From contig NZ_RIZI01000181.1 of assembly GCF_003721225.1 (NCBI RefSeq), positions 1-39,022 on the forward strand: a DNA stretch of 39,022 nt, given 5' to 3'. The stretch's first letter is position 1; every line of letters begins with the position of its first letter. The notes beneath the pieces were generated by a model, which had not been told where the DNA came from, did no database searches, and was given only the letters and a program-made list of their open reading frames with translations. Positions 1-7,782 of this stretch are shown one piece after another. This stretch comes from Acidithiobacillus sulfuriphilus. Lineage in GTDB: Bacteria > Pseudomonadota > Gammaproteobacteria > Acidithiobacillales > Acidithiobacillaceae. The position numbers were made by a program, and so were the translations under genes.

Positions 1-127
1 CTCTATTCCACCTGCTGGACGTGCCATGCCATGACCCCCCTAAGAAACATCGCATATTATCACTGTTTATAACGCAAATTGGAATAAGACCATGGGAGCA
101 GAGGCATAAGGCAGTCCCGGCCGGGTC

Positions 128-376
128 TCAGGCTGCGGCACCGAGGAGCTTCAGGACCTCTCCCAAGGGCTGCACGCCCACCGTGCGCAGGGTGCCGTCA
201 ATAACCACGGCCGGAACGGTCTTGATGCGCAATTTGCTGACGAGTTCGCGACCATCACGCCCGCCGACGTCCAGGATTTCATATTCCATGGGCACCCGGC
301 TGGCCGCTTCCCCCCAAATCTGCTCGGCCTGCGGGCAGGTGGGGCACCATTTGGAGACCAAGAGCTGTACCTTCAT
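128..376 (-). CDS. Small thioredoxin-like redox protein (82 aa)
   Basis: A compact thioredoxin-fold protein with the redox-active pair C11-P-T-C14 directly after the first beta strand (VQLLVSKWCPTC) and a cis-proline in the KTVPAVV segment (Pro55). It is shorter than classical thioredoxin (about 105 aa) and resembles the minimal glutaredoxin-like thioredoxins. No signal peptide or membrane segment is visible, so a cytoplasmic disulfide reductase is likely. The frame stays open 13 codons further upstream, but the ATG at 376 is preferred because AGAGG lies six bases before it. The gene follows, on the same strand, an msrA-msrB-regulator operon, and methionine sulfoxide reductases need a thioredoxin-type reductant, so it could be their electron donor (inference). 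A perfect FNR-type box lies about 60 bases upstream. The exact subfamily is uncertain. Confidence 0.85.
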   Translation of the reverse strand: MKVQLLVSKWCPTCPQAEQIWGEAASRVPMEYEILDVGGRDGRELVSKLRIKTVPAVVIDGTLRTVGVQPLGEVLKLLGAAA

Positions 377-405
377 GCAACACCTCTGCATCGATTCCGA
401 ATCAA

Positions 406-416
406 ATTGTAGCATA
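406..416 (-). promoter_or_regulatory. Candidate -10 region of the thioredoxin-like gene
   Basis: Read on the minus strand, TATGCT (416-411) is followed directly by TACAAT (411-406). With TATGCT as the -10, transcription would start near 404, which places the FNR-type box centre (445.5) at about -41.5, the standard class II activator position. TACAAT is the better hexamer but shifts the box to about -46. This is a reading by eye only. Confidence 0.4.
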
Positions 417-438
417 GTACCTTTCGCACCGATGCGGC

Positions 439-452
439 TTGATCCCGATCAA
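439..452. promoter_or_regulatory. FNR/DNR-type binding site, TTGAT-N4-ATCAA
   Basis: The 14 bases TTGATCCCGATCAA match the FNR-family consensus with both half-sites perfect and a CCCG spacer. The site lies between the thioredoxin-like gene (start 376) and the end of the Crp/Fnr-family gene (571). Because both are on the minus strand, the thioredoxin-like gene is the obvious target. The neighbouring regulator carries the E-xx-SR recognition-helix signature that reads TTGAT half-sites in FNR. Confidence 0.75.
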
Positions 453-570
453 GAAATTGCGATCGCTAAACTACGGAAATGCCCTTTTTAACGTGAAACA
501 GCGATCCTGTGTCAACCCCGTCCATTGGTCGCGCATTCCCGTAGGAGGTAAGCCACGTTTCATGGCGGAC

Positions 571-1272
571 TCAACCGCTATCCGCCCAGCGGCGCAGGGC
601 CTGGGGGTCGGGGATCTGCAGGCTGCGTTTGTCCACGCGGAGCAAACCGGCCTTGCGCAGTCGCCCCAAAACCCGCGAAAAGGTCTCCGGCGTCAGGCCC
701 AGGCGGGCGGCAACGGCCGCTTTTTTGGCGGGGAGACTGATTTCAACGCATTCCCCTCCGGCGGGACAGAGATCCAGCAGGTAGCTGGCCACCCGCTGAT
801 TGGCCGATTCCATGCTGAGATGCCGCAACTCCTTGATCAGGTAATGCAAGCGCATGCTCAGCCGCGCCAGCATTTGGGGCATGAGTTCCTGGTTCCCCTG
901 CAAGGTGGTCATAAAAGGGGCGAAGGGGATCTCCACCACGGTGCTGGCCAAGCCAGCCGCCGCCTGCACCGGATAACGCCCGCCCAAAAAGGCCACGGCC
1001 TCGGCAAAAAGGTCATCGACCTGGATGATTTCGACGATCTTTTCCCGCCCTCCCGCCCCCAGAGAGATCAGATCGACCTCACCGTCGAGCAAAAAGTAAA
1101 ACGCGCGCGCCTCTTCCCCCTCGTGGAAAAGGATCTCGCCCAAATCCAGCCGGCGCACCCGCGCCTGTTCCAGAAGCGCGGCGAAGGCCCCTTCCGGCCA
1201 AGCCGAGAACAGCGGGGTGCGCTGAATGCGGGCGCGAATGCTACTGTCGAGGACCGATTGCGCAGACATCAT
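571..1272 (-). CDS. Crp/Fnr-family transcriptional regulator without Fe-S cysteines
   Basis: A 233-aa regulator with an N-terminal cyclic-nucleotide-binding-like beta barrel (about residues 20-130, including [20 protein letters not shown]), a dimerisation helix (about 130-160) and a C-terminal winged helix-turn-helix (about 180-215). The recognition helix reads TPETFSR, giving E196, S199 and R200, the residues FNR uses to read TTGAT. The only cysteines are C169 and C175, far from the N-terminus, so an FNR-type 4Fe-4S cluster is not expected. A DNR/NnrR-like (haem or NO) sensor or an unliganded type is more likely, though the signal cannot be read from sequence. The start overlaps the msrB stop as ATGA, so it is co-translated with msrA-msrB. 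That placement suggests control of redox or oxidative-damage genes (inference). Its likely target is the box at 439-452. Confidence 0.92.
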   Translation of the reverse strand: MMSAQSVLDSSIRARIQRTPLFSAWPEGAFAALLEQARVRRLDLGEILFHEGEEARAFYFLLDGEVDLISLGAGGREKIVEIIQVDDLFAEAVAFLGGRYPVQAAAGLASTVVEIPFAPFMTTLQGNQELMPQMLARLSMRLHYLIKELRHLSMESANQRVASYLLDLCPAGGECVEISLPAKKAAVAARLGLTPETFSRVLGRLRKAGLLRVDKRSLQIPDPQALRRWADSG

Positions 1273-1730
1273 GCCAGCCCCGCCGGCAGGTCGGGCGGCA
1301 AATCCCCGGCCACAAAGCGCAGGGCCGCGGAATTGAGACAGTAGCGCAAGCCGCCGGGTGGCGGTCCATCGGGAAAGACATGACCCAGGTGACTGTCACA
1401 GCGGGCGCAGCGAATTTCGGTACGGGTCATGCCGTGGCTGGTGTCGCGGATTTCGCCGATATGCGCCGGATCGAAGGAGGCAAAAAAGCTCGGCCAGCCG
1501 CTTCCCGAATCAAACTTCTGCTGAGAGCGGAACAGCGGCAGCCCACACAGCGTGCAGACATAGACCCCGGCGTGCTTTTCCGTTAACAGAGCGCCGCAGA
1601 AAGGCGGCTCGGTACCATGCTCCAGGAGGATATGCCGCTCCTCGGCGGAGAGATTCCGCGCCAGATCCCGGCGGCGGGCGGCGTCGATGGGGGTCAGGTC
1701 ATAACCGGAGGCGGAGCATGGTGTGGACAT
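1269..1730 (-). CDS. msrB: Peptide-methionine (R)-S-oxide reductase MsrB
   Basis: MsrB reduces the R epimer of methionine sulfoxide in proteins. The 153-aa product has the SelR fold with two structural zinc pairs, C59-TL-C62 and C108-AR-C111, the GSGWPSF substrate loop, and catalytic Cys131 in RYCLNSAAL. An upstream in-frame extension exists, but the ATG at 1730 is preferred because CAGGAG lies seven bases before it and it falls just after the msrA stop (1735). The gene sits between msrA and the Crp/Fnr gene, overlapping the latter by four bases. No signal peptide is seen, so it should be cytoplasmic. The C-terminal tail beyond the catalytic region is short and proline-rich. Confidence 0.96.
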   Translation of the reverse strand: MSTPCSASGYDLTPIDAARRRDLARNLSAEERHILLEHGTEPPFCGALLTEKHAGVYVCTLCGLPLFRSQQKFDSGSGWPSFFASFDPAHIGEIRDTSHGMTRTEIRCARCDSHLGHVFPDGPPPGGLRYCLNSAALRFVAGDLPPDLPAGLA

Positions 1731-1734
1731 GGGC

Positions 1735-2355
1735 TTACTCCTGATGGTTCGTGCGCAGCAGCGGCGCAAAGTCCTGCCGCAGCTTCTCCAGCTTGGGCTG
1801 GGAGACACAGCGGATATAGGGCTGATCGGGGTTTCTTTCCGCGTAACGATGATGATATGCCTCGGCAGGATAGAAGGCCTCCAGGGGGATCACTTCGGTT
1901 ACAATGGGGCGGGCGGCAAATGGGCCCGTTTCATTCAACTGGCGAATATAGGCCCGGGCGACCCGGGCCTGAGCCGCATCCACGGCAAAAATTACCGAAC
2001 GATACTGGGTTCCGACATCGTTGCCCTGGCGGTCGCGCTGGGTGGGGTCGTGGGCTACCGCAAAAAAGACCCGCAAGAGCTGTCCATAACCGATGCGCCG
2101 GGGATCGTAGCGGATCTCCACCGCCTCGGCATGCCCCGTCGTCCCGCTACAGACCTTGCGATAGTCGGCCGTATCGGCGCTTCCGCCGCTGTAGCCCGGC
2201 ATCACTTCCAGCACTCCCTCCAGATCTTGGAACACCGCCTCCACGCACCAGAAACAGCCTCCCGCCAATACGGCCCGCCCCTGTTCTTCGGATGCGGTAA
2301 GCGCCATCTGCGGTAACGGCACTCTCTTCCCCGCGGCTACCGCGTCACCCATCAT
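1735..2355 (-). CDS. msrA: Peptide-methionine (S)-S-oxide reductase MsrA
   Basis: MsrA repairs the S epimer of methionine sulfoxide. The GCFWC signature is at residues 33-37 (nucleophile Cys34), followed by PGYSGG, the [11 protein letters not shown] strand, and a C-terminal region typical of the family. Length (206 aa) is normal. A GGGAGG ribosome site precedes two consecutive ATG codons (2355 and 2352); either may be used. It is the first gene of an msrA-msrB-regulator operon. The 147 bp upstream is shared with the divergent DUF4337 gene. A resolving cysteine near the C-terminus (Cys in YIRCVS) suggests recycling by thioredoxin, consistent with the thioredoxin-like gene downstream. Confidence 0.96.
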   Translation of the reverse strand: MMGDAVAAGKRVPLPQMALTASEEQGRAVLAGGCFWCVEAVFQDLEGVLEVMPGYSGGSADTADYRKVCSGTTGHAEAVEIRYDPRRIGYGQLLRVFFAVAHDPTQRDRQGNDVGTQYRSVIFAVDAAQARVARAYIRQLNETGPFAARPIVTEVIPLEAFYPAEAYHHRYAERNPDQPYIRCVSQPKLEKLRQDFAPLLRTNHQE

Positions 2356-2444
2356 CGGCCTCCCTTACCCTTCCTGCACCGGCCCAGTGTCTCGGAAAAA
2401 AGCCCTTTCGGGAAGGGGGAGGAAGATTCCCCTTGACCCGCGCG

Positions 2445-2487
2445 CGGAGTCCTCAGAGGATAATGTCCCAATCCCATTCGGACTCCG
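2445..2487. repeat. Inverted repeat between msrA and the DUF4337 gene
   Basis: Perfect 8-base arms CGGAGTCC (2445-2452) and GGACTCCG (2480-2487) are separated by 27 bases, 16 bases before the ATG of the plus-strand gene. A TTGACC (2433-2438) lies just upstream and GATAAT (2459-2464) lies between the arms, although their 20-base spacing is not ideal for a promoter. The repeat could be an operator or a 5' leader hairpin. Confidence 0.4.
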
Positions 2488-2502
2488 TCACAGGACCATT
2501 GC

Positions 2503-3084
2503 ATGAGCGAGCACGGCCTCCACACCCACGCCCCCCACGAAGAAGCCCTTCACGCCGGAGACCATGGCCACGGCGCCGGTCACAGCCTCAACCAATGGGT
2601 AGCCATCTTCACCGCCCTCCTCGCCGCCCTCGGGGCGGTGGTGAGCTATCAGGGCAACCACCTCATGAACGAGGTACTCCTCTATAAAAACGAGGCCGTC
2701 CTCAAAAAAACCAGGGCCACGGATCAGTGGAATTATTATCAGGCGGTGAGCACCAAGATGCACCTCATGGAATTGGCGGTGGACCTTTCCCCTCCTGATA
2801 AAGTCGGCCCTTTCCGCAAAAAAATCAGCAAATACGAGCAACAAAAAGGCGACATCAAAAAGGCCGCCGACCAACTGGAGGCCGAATCCCAGGCCGCCGA
2901 TGAAGAATCGGCGCGGCTCAACCGTCCCCATAACGACATGGAAATCGGCATGATCTTTTTGCAAATCGCCATTTCCCTCGCCTCCATCACCGCTCTCACC
3001 GGGCGCAAGTGGCTCTTTGGCGCCGCCATCCTGAGCGCCCTGGCGGGCCTGGGACTATGGATCGCGGCCATGGCAGTCATGTAA
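2503..3084 (+). CDS. DUF4337-type membrane protein
   Basis: A 193-aa protein with a histidine-rich, acidic N-terminus (about residues 1-28, HTHAPHEEALHAGDHGHGAGH), one membrane helix at about 30-50 (WVAIFTALLAALGAVVSY), a long charged, probably coiled-coil middle (about 55-140, rich in K, E, Q and A), and two closely spaced helices at the C-terminus (about 150-165 and 170-190). This layout fits DUF4337, a family of unknown function. The His-rich tip might bind metal ions (inference). Its stop overlaps the start of the PAP2 phosphatase gene by one base (TAATG), so the two are probably co-translated. The ribosome site is weak (AGGA). Confidence 0.8.
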   Translation: MSEHGLHTHAPHEEALHAGDHGHGAGHSLNQWVAIFTALLAALGAVVSYQGNHLMNEVLLYKNEAVLKKTRATDQWNYYQAVSTKMHLMELAVDLSPPDKVGPFRKKISKYEQQKGDIKKAADQLEAESQAADEESARLNRPHNDMEIGMIFLQIAISLASITALTGRKWLFGAAILSALAGLGLWIAAMAVM

Positions 3085-3689
3085 TGACGGACGTTTCCCC
3101 TCTCTACGCTTGGGGCGGCCTCAACCGCGAGATCTTTTTGTGGATCAACCAGGGCGGCGGCCCGTGGAAGGACCAGGCGGCCCTGGCGGGCACCTGGGTG
3201 GGGGACCATCGCTGGTATCCCATCGCCATTGCCATCGTCCTCGGACTGGCCCTGCTCCGTCCCCGGTGGCTGGCCCCTTATCGCGTTCTGGTGCTGTCCT
3301 GGGCCTATCTCCTGAACTGGGCGGCCATCGCCGCCCTCAAGCCCCTGCTGGATTTTCCCCGCCCGCTGGCGGCCTTGGGTCCACACTGGGTGCACGTACT
3401 GGGCAGACCGGAGTTCCAGCATGGTTTCCCTTCGGGCCACGCCGCCTGGGTCTTTTTGCTCCTGGGCAGCCTGAGTCCGGGCGCCAGTTGGCCATTGCGC
3501 CTGCTTCTACTCCTGTTCGCCCTCTGGGTGGCTTGGGCGCGGGTGGCGGTAGGGGCGCATTTCCCTGCCGACGTGCTGGGCGGTGCCCTCATCGGCCTCG
3601 CCTGCGCCGCCCTGGCCAGCCTGCTGCTGCGGCCGTGGCGGCCGGGGGTCGAAGCCCGGTGGAACCCCGCCGCGGGCAGGCGCCCCTAG
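3084..3689 (+). CDS. PAP2-family lipid phosphatase
   Basis: An integral membrane phosphatase of the PAP2 superfamily (201 aa). The three catalytic motifs are present: K86-PLLDFP-RP94, PSGH at 116-119, and R153 with H159 and D163 in ARVAVGAHFPADVLGG. Several hydrophobic helices surround them. Family members dephosphorylate undecaprenyl diphosphate, phosphatidylglycerol phosphate or phosphatidic acid; the substrate here cannot be told. The start is the ATG at 3084 overlapping the DUF4337 stop. An in-frame extension back to 3009 would lie inside the upstream gene and is rejected. The tail after residue 185 is arginine- and proline-rich and probably cytoplasmic. Confidence 0.88.
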   Translation: MTDVSPLYAWGGLNREIFLWINQGGGPWKDQAALAGTWVGDHRWYPIAIAIVLGLALLRPRWLAPYRVLVLSWAYLLNWAAIAALKPLLDFPRPLAALGPHWVHVLGRPEFQHGFPSGHAAWVFLLLGSLSPGASWPLRLLLLLFALWVAWARVAVGAHFPADVLGGALIGLACAALASLLLRPWRPGVEARWNPAAGRRP

Positions 3690-3724
3690 CCACTCGCCCT
3701 TGTGCCTGCCATGCCCGGAGAGGG

Positions 3725-3749
3725 GCGGCATCATAACAGCGGCATCATA
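3725..3749. repeat. Direct repeat GCGGCATCATA, two copies
   Basis: Two exact 11-base copies (3725-3735 and 3739-3749) with a 14-base period lie in the 210-bp gap between the PAP2 gene and the RNA helicase. They may be a regulatory site for the helicase or a chance duplication. Confidence 0.4.
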
Positions 3750-3899
3750 GCCCTCGCATTTCTTCTGGCATTCTGCTATGGTTCGCCTGCCCTCGTGTCT
3801 CAGTCTGCATGAGGCGTGCCTTTTTGGCCTCCCACCCTGATCAGCGTCTGCCTTAGACTGGCGTCCCTTGTGGCGAGGCCGATGTCCCTGGAGTAAGTT

Positions 3900-5165
3900 A
3901 TGTCTTTTGCCACCCTCGGCTTGTCCGAAGCGATTTTGCGTGCCGCCCAAGAACGCGGTTACACCACCCCCACCCCCATTCAGCAGCAGGCCATCCCCGT
4001 GGTGTTATCGGGCGTGGACCTCCTGGCCGGCGCCCAGACCGGGACCGGCAAGACCGCCGCCTTTGCCATGCCCATCCTGCACATGCTGTCGGCTGCCGGC
4101 ACGGAAGCCCCGCGCGGCCCGGCCATTGTCCGTGCCCTGGTCCTGGTTCCCACCCGCGAACTGGCCGCCCAGGTGGAAGAGAGCGTGCAGATCTATGGCC
4201 GCTATCTGCCCCTGCGCTCCATGACCCTCATCGGCGGCGTGAAGATCAACCCGCAGATGCAAAAGCTCCGCCGCGGTGTGGATATCCTGGTCGCCACCCC
4301 CGGCCGGCTGCTGGACCATGTGCAGCAGCGCAGCGTGGACCTGTCCCATGTGGAGATTCTCGTCCTCGACGAGGCCGACCGCATGCTGGACATGGGCTTT
4401 ATCCGCGATATCCGGCGCATCCTCTCGCTGCTGCCCAAGCAGCGGCAAAACCTGCTCTTTTCGGCTACCTTTTCGCCGGAAATCCGGGCCCTGGCCGACG
4501 GCTTGCTCAGCAACCCGGCCTGCATCGAAGTCGCCCAGCGCAATGCCGCCGCCGAATCGGTGGCGCAACAGGTCTATGCCGTGGACCAGGAGCGCAAGCG
4601 CGATCTCCTCGCCCACCTCATTCAGGAGCACAACTGGGGCCAGGTGCTGGTCTTCACCCGCACCAAGCACGGCGCCGACCGGCTGGCCGGACATCTCTTG
4701 CGCGGCGGCATGGCGGCATCGGCCATTCACGGTGACAAGAGCCAGGGCGCCCGTACCCGCGCACTGGCGGAGTTCAAGGACGGCAAGGTGCAGATCCTGG
4801 TGGCGACGGACATCGCCGCCCGGGGCATCGACATCAGCGAACTGCCCCATGTCGTGAATTTTGAGCTGCCCCACGTCCCCGAGGATTATGTCCACCGCAT
4901 CGGCCGTACCGGTCGTGCCGGCAGCACCGGGCAGGCCGTATCGCTGGTTTGTGGGGAGGAGCATAAGCAGTTGTTGGACATCGAAAGACTCTTGCGCCGT
5001 TCGCTGCCCAAAGAGATCGTCGCCGGCTTCGAGCCGCAGCAGCGGCGGAGCAGCGCCCCCGCGCCGCGCCGCAGCCCCAACGCCGCCGCGCCCCGCCGTG
5101 GCAACGGCCCCGCCGTGCAAAACGGCGCGACCGCCCGTAATCAAGGCCGCGCCCGCCGGGTGTAA
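3900..5165 (+). CDS. rhlE: DEAD-box ATP-dependent RNA helicase, RhlE type
   Basis: A 421-aa RNA helicase with all core motifs in order: Q motif ([14 protein letters not shown], about 20-33), motif I AQTGTGKT (45-52), Ia PTRELA (84-89), Ib TPGR (133-136), II DEAD (157-160), III SAT (188-190), [11 protein letters not shown] (302-311) and [12 protein letters not shown] (332-341). The C-terminus after about residue 365 is a low-complexity basic tail rich in Arg, Ala and Pro, as in RhlE and other RNA-remodelling helicases. It probably acts in ribosome assembly or mRNA turnover. It is transcribed alone and ends in a strong terminator at 5187-5218. The paralogue name is assigned from overall layout; other DEAD-box subfamilies (DbpA, SrmB) fit less well. 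Confidence 0.93.
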   Translation: MSFATLGLSEAILRAAQERGYTTPTPIQQQAIPVVLSGVDLLAGAQTGTGKTAAFAMPILHMLSAAGTEAPRGPAIVRALVLVPTRELAAQVEESVQIYGRYLPLRSMTLIGGVKINPQMQKLRRGVDILVATPGRLLDHVQQRSVDLSHVEILVLDEADRMLDMGFIRDIRRILSLLPKQRQNLLFSATFSPEIRALADGLLSNPACIEVAQRNAAAESVAQQVYAVDQERKRDLLAHLIQEHNWGQVLVFTRTKHGADRLAGHLLRGGMAASAIHGDKSQGARTRALAEFKDGKVQILVATDIAARGIDISELPHVVNFELPHVPEDYVHRIGRTGRAGSTGQAVSLVCGEEHKQLLDIERLLRRSLPKEIVAGFEPQQRRSSAPAPRRSPNAAAPRRGNGPAVQNGATARNQGRARRV

Positions 5166-5186
5166 AACCCGGTTACGAAGCAACGC

Positions 5187-5218
5187 TGGCCCGGCTCCGT
5201 TCTGCCGGGCCATTTTTT
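5187..5218 (+). terminator. Rho-independent terminator of the RNA helicase gene
   Basis: A 9-base GC-rich stem, TGGCCCGGC (5187-5195) pairing with GCCGGGCCA (5204-5212), has an 8-base loop and is followed by six T residues (5213-5218). It starts 21 bases after the helicase stop codon. Confidence 0.92.
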
Positions 5219-5305
5219 ATGGAAAGCGCGCCGGGCGTCCGGCCTTGGGCATCGACAGGCCCGCCACCGCCATCATGGGAAGGATGCTCTACCCACCGTA
5301 AGGGC

Positions 5306-5905
5306 TCAAAAATGATCCAGAACCACCAGGGAGTCTATCGCTAAGCGCTCGCGCGGCCAGGATTCCCCGGTCGCCTTGCCGATGGCCACCATAAAGCCGA
5401 TGGCATAGTGGTCGGGCAGATGAATGAGCCGCGCCACGGCGTCGAAGTCGAAACCGTCCATGGGGCAGGAGTCGTAGCCCAGGTCCTTGGCCAGCAGCAT
5501 CAGGGACATGCCCATCAGGCCCAGGGAGCGCATGGCCTCGTCGCGCGCCACCTGGGGCTTGCCGCGATAATACTCATCGAGCTTGGGGAGAATGAAATCC
5601 TGGACCGGCTGCGGGGCCGTATCCCAGTAGCGCCGGGGTTCTTCCTGCCAGGCATCGAGGTCGGCGCATAACACCAAGAGCAGGGAGGCGTCCGTCACCT
5701 GGGCCTGCCCCCAGGCGACCGCGCGGATGGCGGCGCGCAGGGCCGGATCCCGCACATCCACCAAGCGCCAGTGCTGGATATTGTAGGCACTGGGCGTCAG
5801 GGCGGCATTTTCCAGCAGGGTACGGCGGGTGTCTGCGGAAATCTGGTGATGGGGATCAAAGGCCTTGACGGCGCGGCGCTGCTGGATGGCTTCAATGACG
5901 TTCAT
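5306..5905 (-). CDS. Nitroreductase-family FMN oxidoreductase
   Basis: A 199-aa flavin oxidoreductase of the nitroreductase superfamily. The N-terminal FMN-binding signature is visible (IQQRRAVKAFDP, about residues 7-18, and TPSAYNIQHWRLV, about 37-49), along with the mid-protein SLGLMGMSLMLLAKDLGYDSCPMDGFD segment (about 127-153) and the C-terminal AIGFMVAIGKA strand. Such enzymes use NAD(P)H to reduce quinones, nitroaromatics or other electrophiles. GGAG lies six bases before the ATG at 5905. The gene appears monocistronic and has a well-formed promoter containing a palindromic operator (5940-5955), so it is probably induced by an electrophile or quinone through a TetR-type repressor encoded elsewhere (inference). 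Confidence 0.9.
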   Translation of the reverse strand: MNVIEAIQQRRAVKAFDPHHQISADTRRTLLENAALTPSAYNIQHWRLVDVRDPALRAAIRAVAWGQAQVTDASLLLVLCADLDAWQEEPRRYWDTAPQPVQDFILPKLDEYYRGKPQVARDEAMRSLGLMGMSLMLLAKDLGYDSCPMDGFDFDAVARLIHLPDHYAIGFMVAIGKATGESWPRERLAIDSLVVLDHF

Positions 5906-5935
5906 GGAAACTCCGGAGTGAGTGGCTGACTCTCT

Positions 5936-5963
5936 ATAGTACCGACTGGTCGGTATAGGTCAA
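5936..5963 (-). promoter_or_regulatory. Promoter of the nitroreductase gene
   Basis: On the minus strand, -35 TTGACC (5963-5958) and -10 TACTAT (5941-5936) are separated by 16 bases. The start point would be about 25 bases before the ATG. The spacer is filled by the palindrome at 5940-5955. Confidence 0.6.
5940..5955. promoter_or_regulatory. Palindromic operator TACCGAC-TG-GTCGGTA
   Basis: A perfect 7-2-7 inverted repeat. The core resembles ACCG/CGGT operators bound by many TetR-family repressors, and its placement in the promoter spacer, touching the -10, fits repression by steric block. No tetR gene lies in this window. Confidence 0.7.
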
Positions 5964-6011
5964 GGGCGCAAGAAGCGGCGCTTCCGCCGAACTTCCCGCC
6001 AGGACCGAGCG

Positions 6012-7679
6012 CTAGCGCGCAATGGGCTTGTAGCGCAGACGATGGGGCTTGGCCCCTTCCTCACCCAAACGACGCTTTTTATCGGCTTCGTATTCCTGAT
6101 AATTGCCGGCAAAGAAGTTGACCACCGAGTTGCCCTCGAAGGCGATGATATGGGTGGCGATACGATCCAGGAACCAGCGGTCATGGGAAATGACCAGGAC
6201 GCAGCCGGCAAACTCCAGCAGGGCGTCTTCCAGGGCGCGCAGGGTTTCCACGTCGAGGTCGTTGGAGGGCTCGTCGAGGAGCAGGACGTTGCCGCCGGCG
6301 ATGAGGGTCTTGGCCAGATGCAGGCGACCGCGCTCACCGCCCGAGAGTTGGCCCACCAGTTTTTGCTGGTCGGCGCCCTTGAAGTTGAAGCGACCGCAGT
6401 AGGCGCGGGAGGGGATTTCAAACTTGCCGACGGTAAGGATGTCGAGGCCGCCGGAGATCTCTTCCCAGACATTGTTTTTGGCCGCGAGGGCATCGCGGGA
6501 CTGATCGACATAGGCGAGTTGCACCGTGGAGCCCAGCTTGACCTCGCCGCTATCGGGCTGTTCTGCCCCGGTGATCATGCGAAAAAAGGTGGATTTGCCG
6601 GCCCCGTTGGGGCCAATGACGCCGACGATGGCACCGGGCGGGACCTTGAAACTGAGATTGTCGATGAGCAGGCGATCGCCAAACCCCTTGCTGACATTGC
6701 AAAACTCGATGACTTCATTGCCCAGGCGCTCGGCCACGGGGATAAAGATCTCCTGGGTCTCGTTGCGCTGCTGGTATTCCTGGGAACTGAGTTCTTCAAA
6801 ACGGGCGAGACGCGCCTTGCTCTTGCTCTGGCGGCCCTTGGCGCTCTGCCGCACCCATTCCAGTTCGTGCTGCATGGCCTTGAGGCGGGCCACTTCCTGT
6901 TTGGCCTCCATCTCCAGGCGCTTCTCCTTCTGTTCGAGCCAGGAGGAGTAATTGCCCTTCCAGGGGATACCGTGGCCGCGGTCCAGTTCCAGGATCCATT
7001 CGGCGGCGTTGTCCAAAAAGTAGCGGTCATGGGTAACGGCGACCACGGTACCCGGAAAACGGGCCAGGAACTGTTCCAGCCAGTCTACCGACTCGGCATC
7101 CAGGTGGTTGGTGGGTTCATCAAGGAGGAGCATGTCCGGACGGCTGATGAGCAGGCGACAGAGGGCCACGCGGCGCTTTTCCCCACCAGAAAGGGGGCCG
7201 ATGAGGGCGTCCCAGGACGGCAGGCGCAGGGCATCGGCGGCGATCTCCATCTGCTGCTGCGCCTGATGTCCATCGCCGGCGGCGACGATGGCCTCCAGGC
7301 GGGCCTGTTCGCTGGCGAGGGCATCGAAATCGGCATCGGGTTCGGCATAGGCGGTATAGACGGCCTCCAGTTGCTGCTGGGCGGTGAGGACCTCCCCCAG
7401 CCCCTCTTCCACGGCCTGACGCACGGTTTTCTCGGCATCGAGCACGGGCTCCTGGGTGAGAAAGCCTATTTTCAGGCCCGGCATGGGCATGACCTCGCCT
7501 TCAAAGGCCTTATCCACTCCAGCCATGATCTTGAGCAGGGTCGACTTGCCCGACCCGTTGAGACCCAGCACGCCGATCTTGGCACCGGGGAAAAAGGAAA
7601 GCGAGATGTCCTTGAGCAAGGCCCGCTTGGGGGGGACCACTTTGCTGAGGTGGTTCATGGTGAAGACGTATTGCGCCAT
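6012..7679 (-). CDS. ettA: Energy-dependent translational throttle protein EttA (ABC-F ATPase)
   Basis: A 555-aa soluble ABC-F protein with two ATPase cassettes and no membrane domain. Cassette 1 has Walker A GLNGSGKS (39-46), signature LSGGEKRR and Walker B LLLDEPTNHLD; cassette 2 has Walker A GPNGAGKS, signature LSGGERGR and Walker B LLLDEPSNDLD. The charged linker between them (around KEKRLEMEAKQEVARLK) is the P-site tRNA interaction region. Length and the MAQYVFTM start fit EttA closely. EttA binds the ribosomal E site and gates entry into elongation according to the ATP/ADP ratio. It is transcribed alone; a TAAAAT candidate -10 lies at 7733-7728 on the minus strand, and the ribosome site is weak. 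Confidence 0.95.
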   Translation of the reverse strand: MAQYVFTMNHLSKVVPPKRALLKDISLSFFPGAKIGVLGLNGSGKSTLLKIMAGVDKAFEGEVMPMPGLKIGFLTQEPVLDAEKTVRQAVEEGLGEVLTAQQQLEAVYTAYAEPDADFDALASEQARLEAIVAAGDGHQAQQQMEIAADALRLPSWDALIGPLSGGEKRRVALCRLLISRPDMLLLDEPTNHLDAESVDWLEQFLARFPGTVVAVTHDRYFLDNAAEWILELDRGHGIPWKGNYSSWLEQKEKRLEMEAKQEVARLKAMQHELEWVRQSAKGRQSKSKARLARFEELSSQEYQQRNETQEIFIPVAERLGNEVIEFCNVSKGFGDRLLIDNLSFKVPPGAIVGVIGPNGAGKSTFFRMITGAEQPDSGEVKLGSTVQLAYVDQSRDALAAKNNVWEEISGGLDILTVGKFEIPSRAYCGRFNFKGADQQKLVGQLSGGERGRLHLAKTLIAGGNVLLLDEPSNDLDVETLRALEDALLEFAGCVLVISHDRWFLDRIATHIIAFEGNSVVNFFAGNYQEYEADKKRRLGEEGAKPHRLRYKPIAR

Positions 7680-7782
7680 AGAGGATTCCGTAGCTGGGAT
7701 TAAGGCTGCACCGCTGCCGATGACGCTATTTTATGCCTTTCCGACCATCCTTGCACGAAACCGGTGCGGCTGACTCGGGGGC

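Noticed and set aside
1..75. Open frame from the left edge containing a CxxCH-like string (CWTCH) ending in a stop
   Set aside because: Only about 23 codons are visible, with no flanking cytochrome features. Another frame ends at 34 as well. The 3' end of a gene may be here, but it cannot be identified or its strand fixed.
439..1344. 301-codon plus-strand open frame across the Crp/Fnr gene
   Set aside because: Antisense to a well-supported regulator gene; no recognisable domain.
6042..7703. 553-codon open frame on the plus strand opposite ettA
   Set aside because: It is exactly antisense to a clear EttA gene. Long antisense frames are expected in GC-rich coding DNA, and the product shows no motifs.
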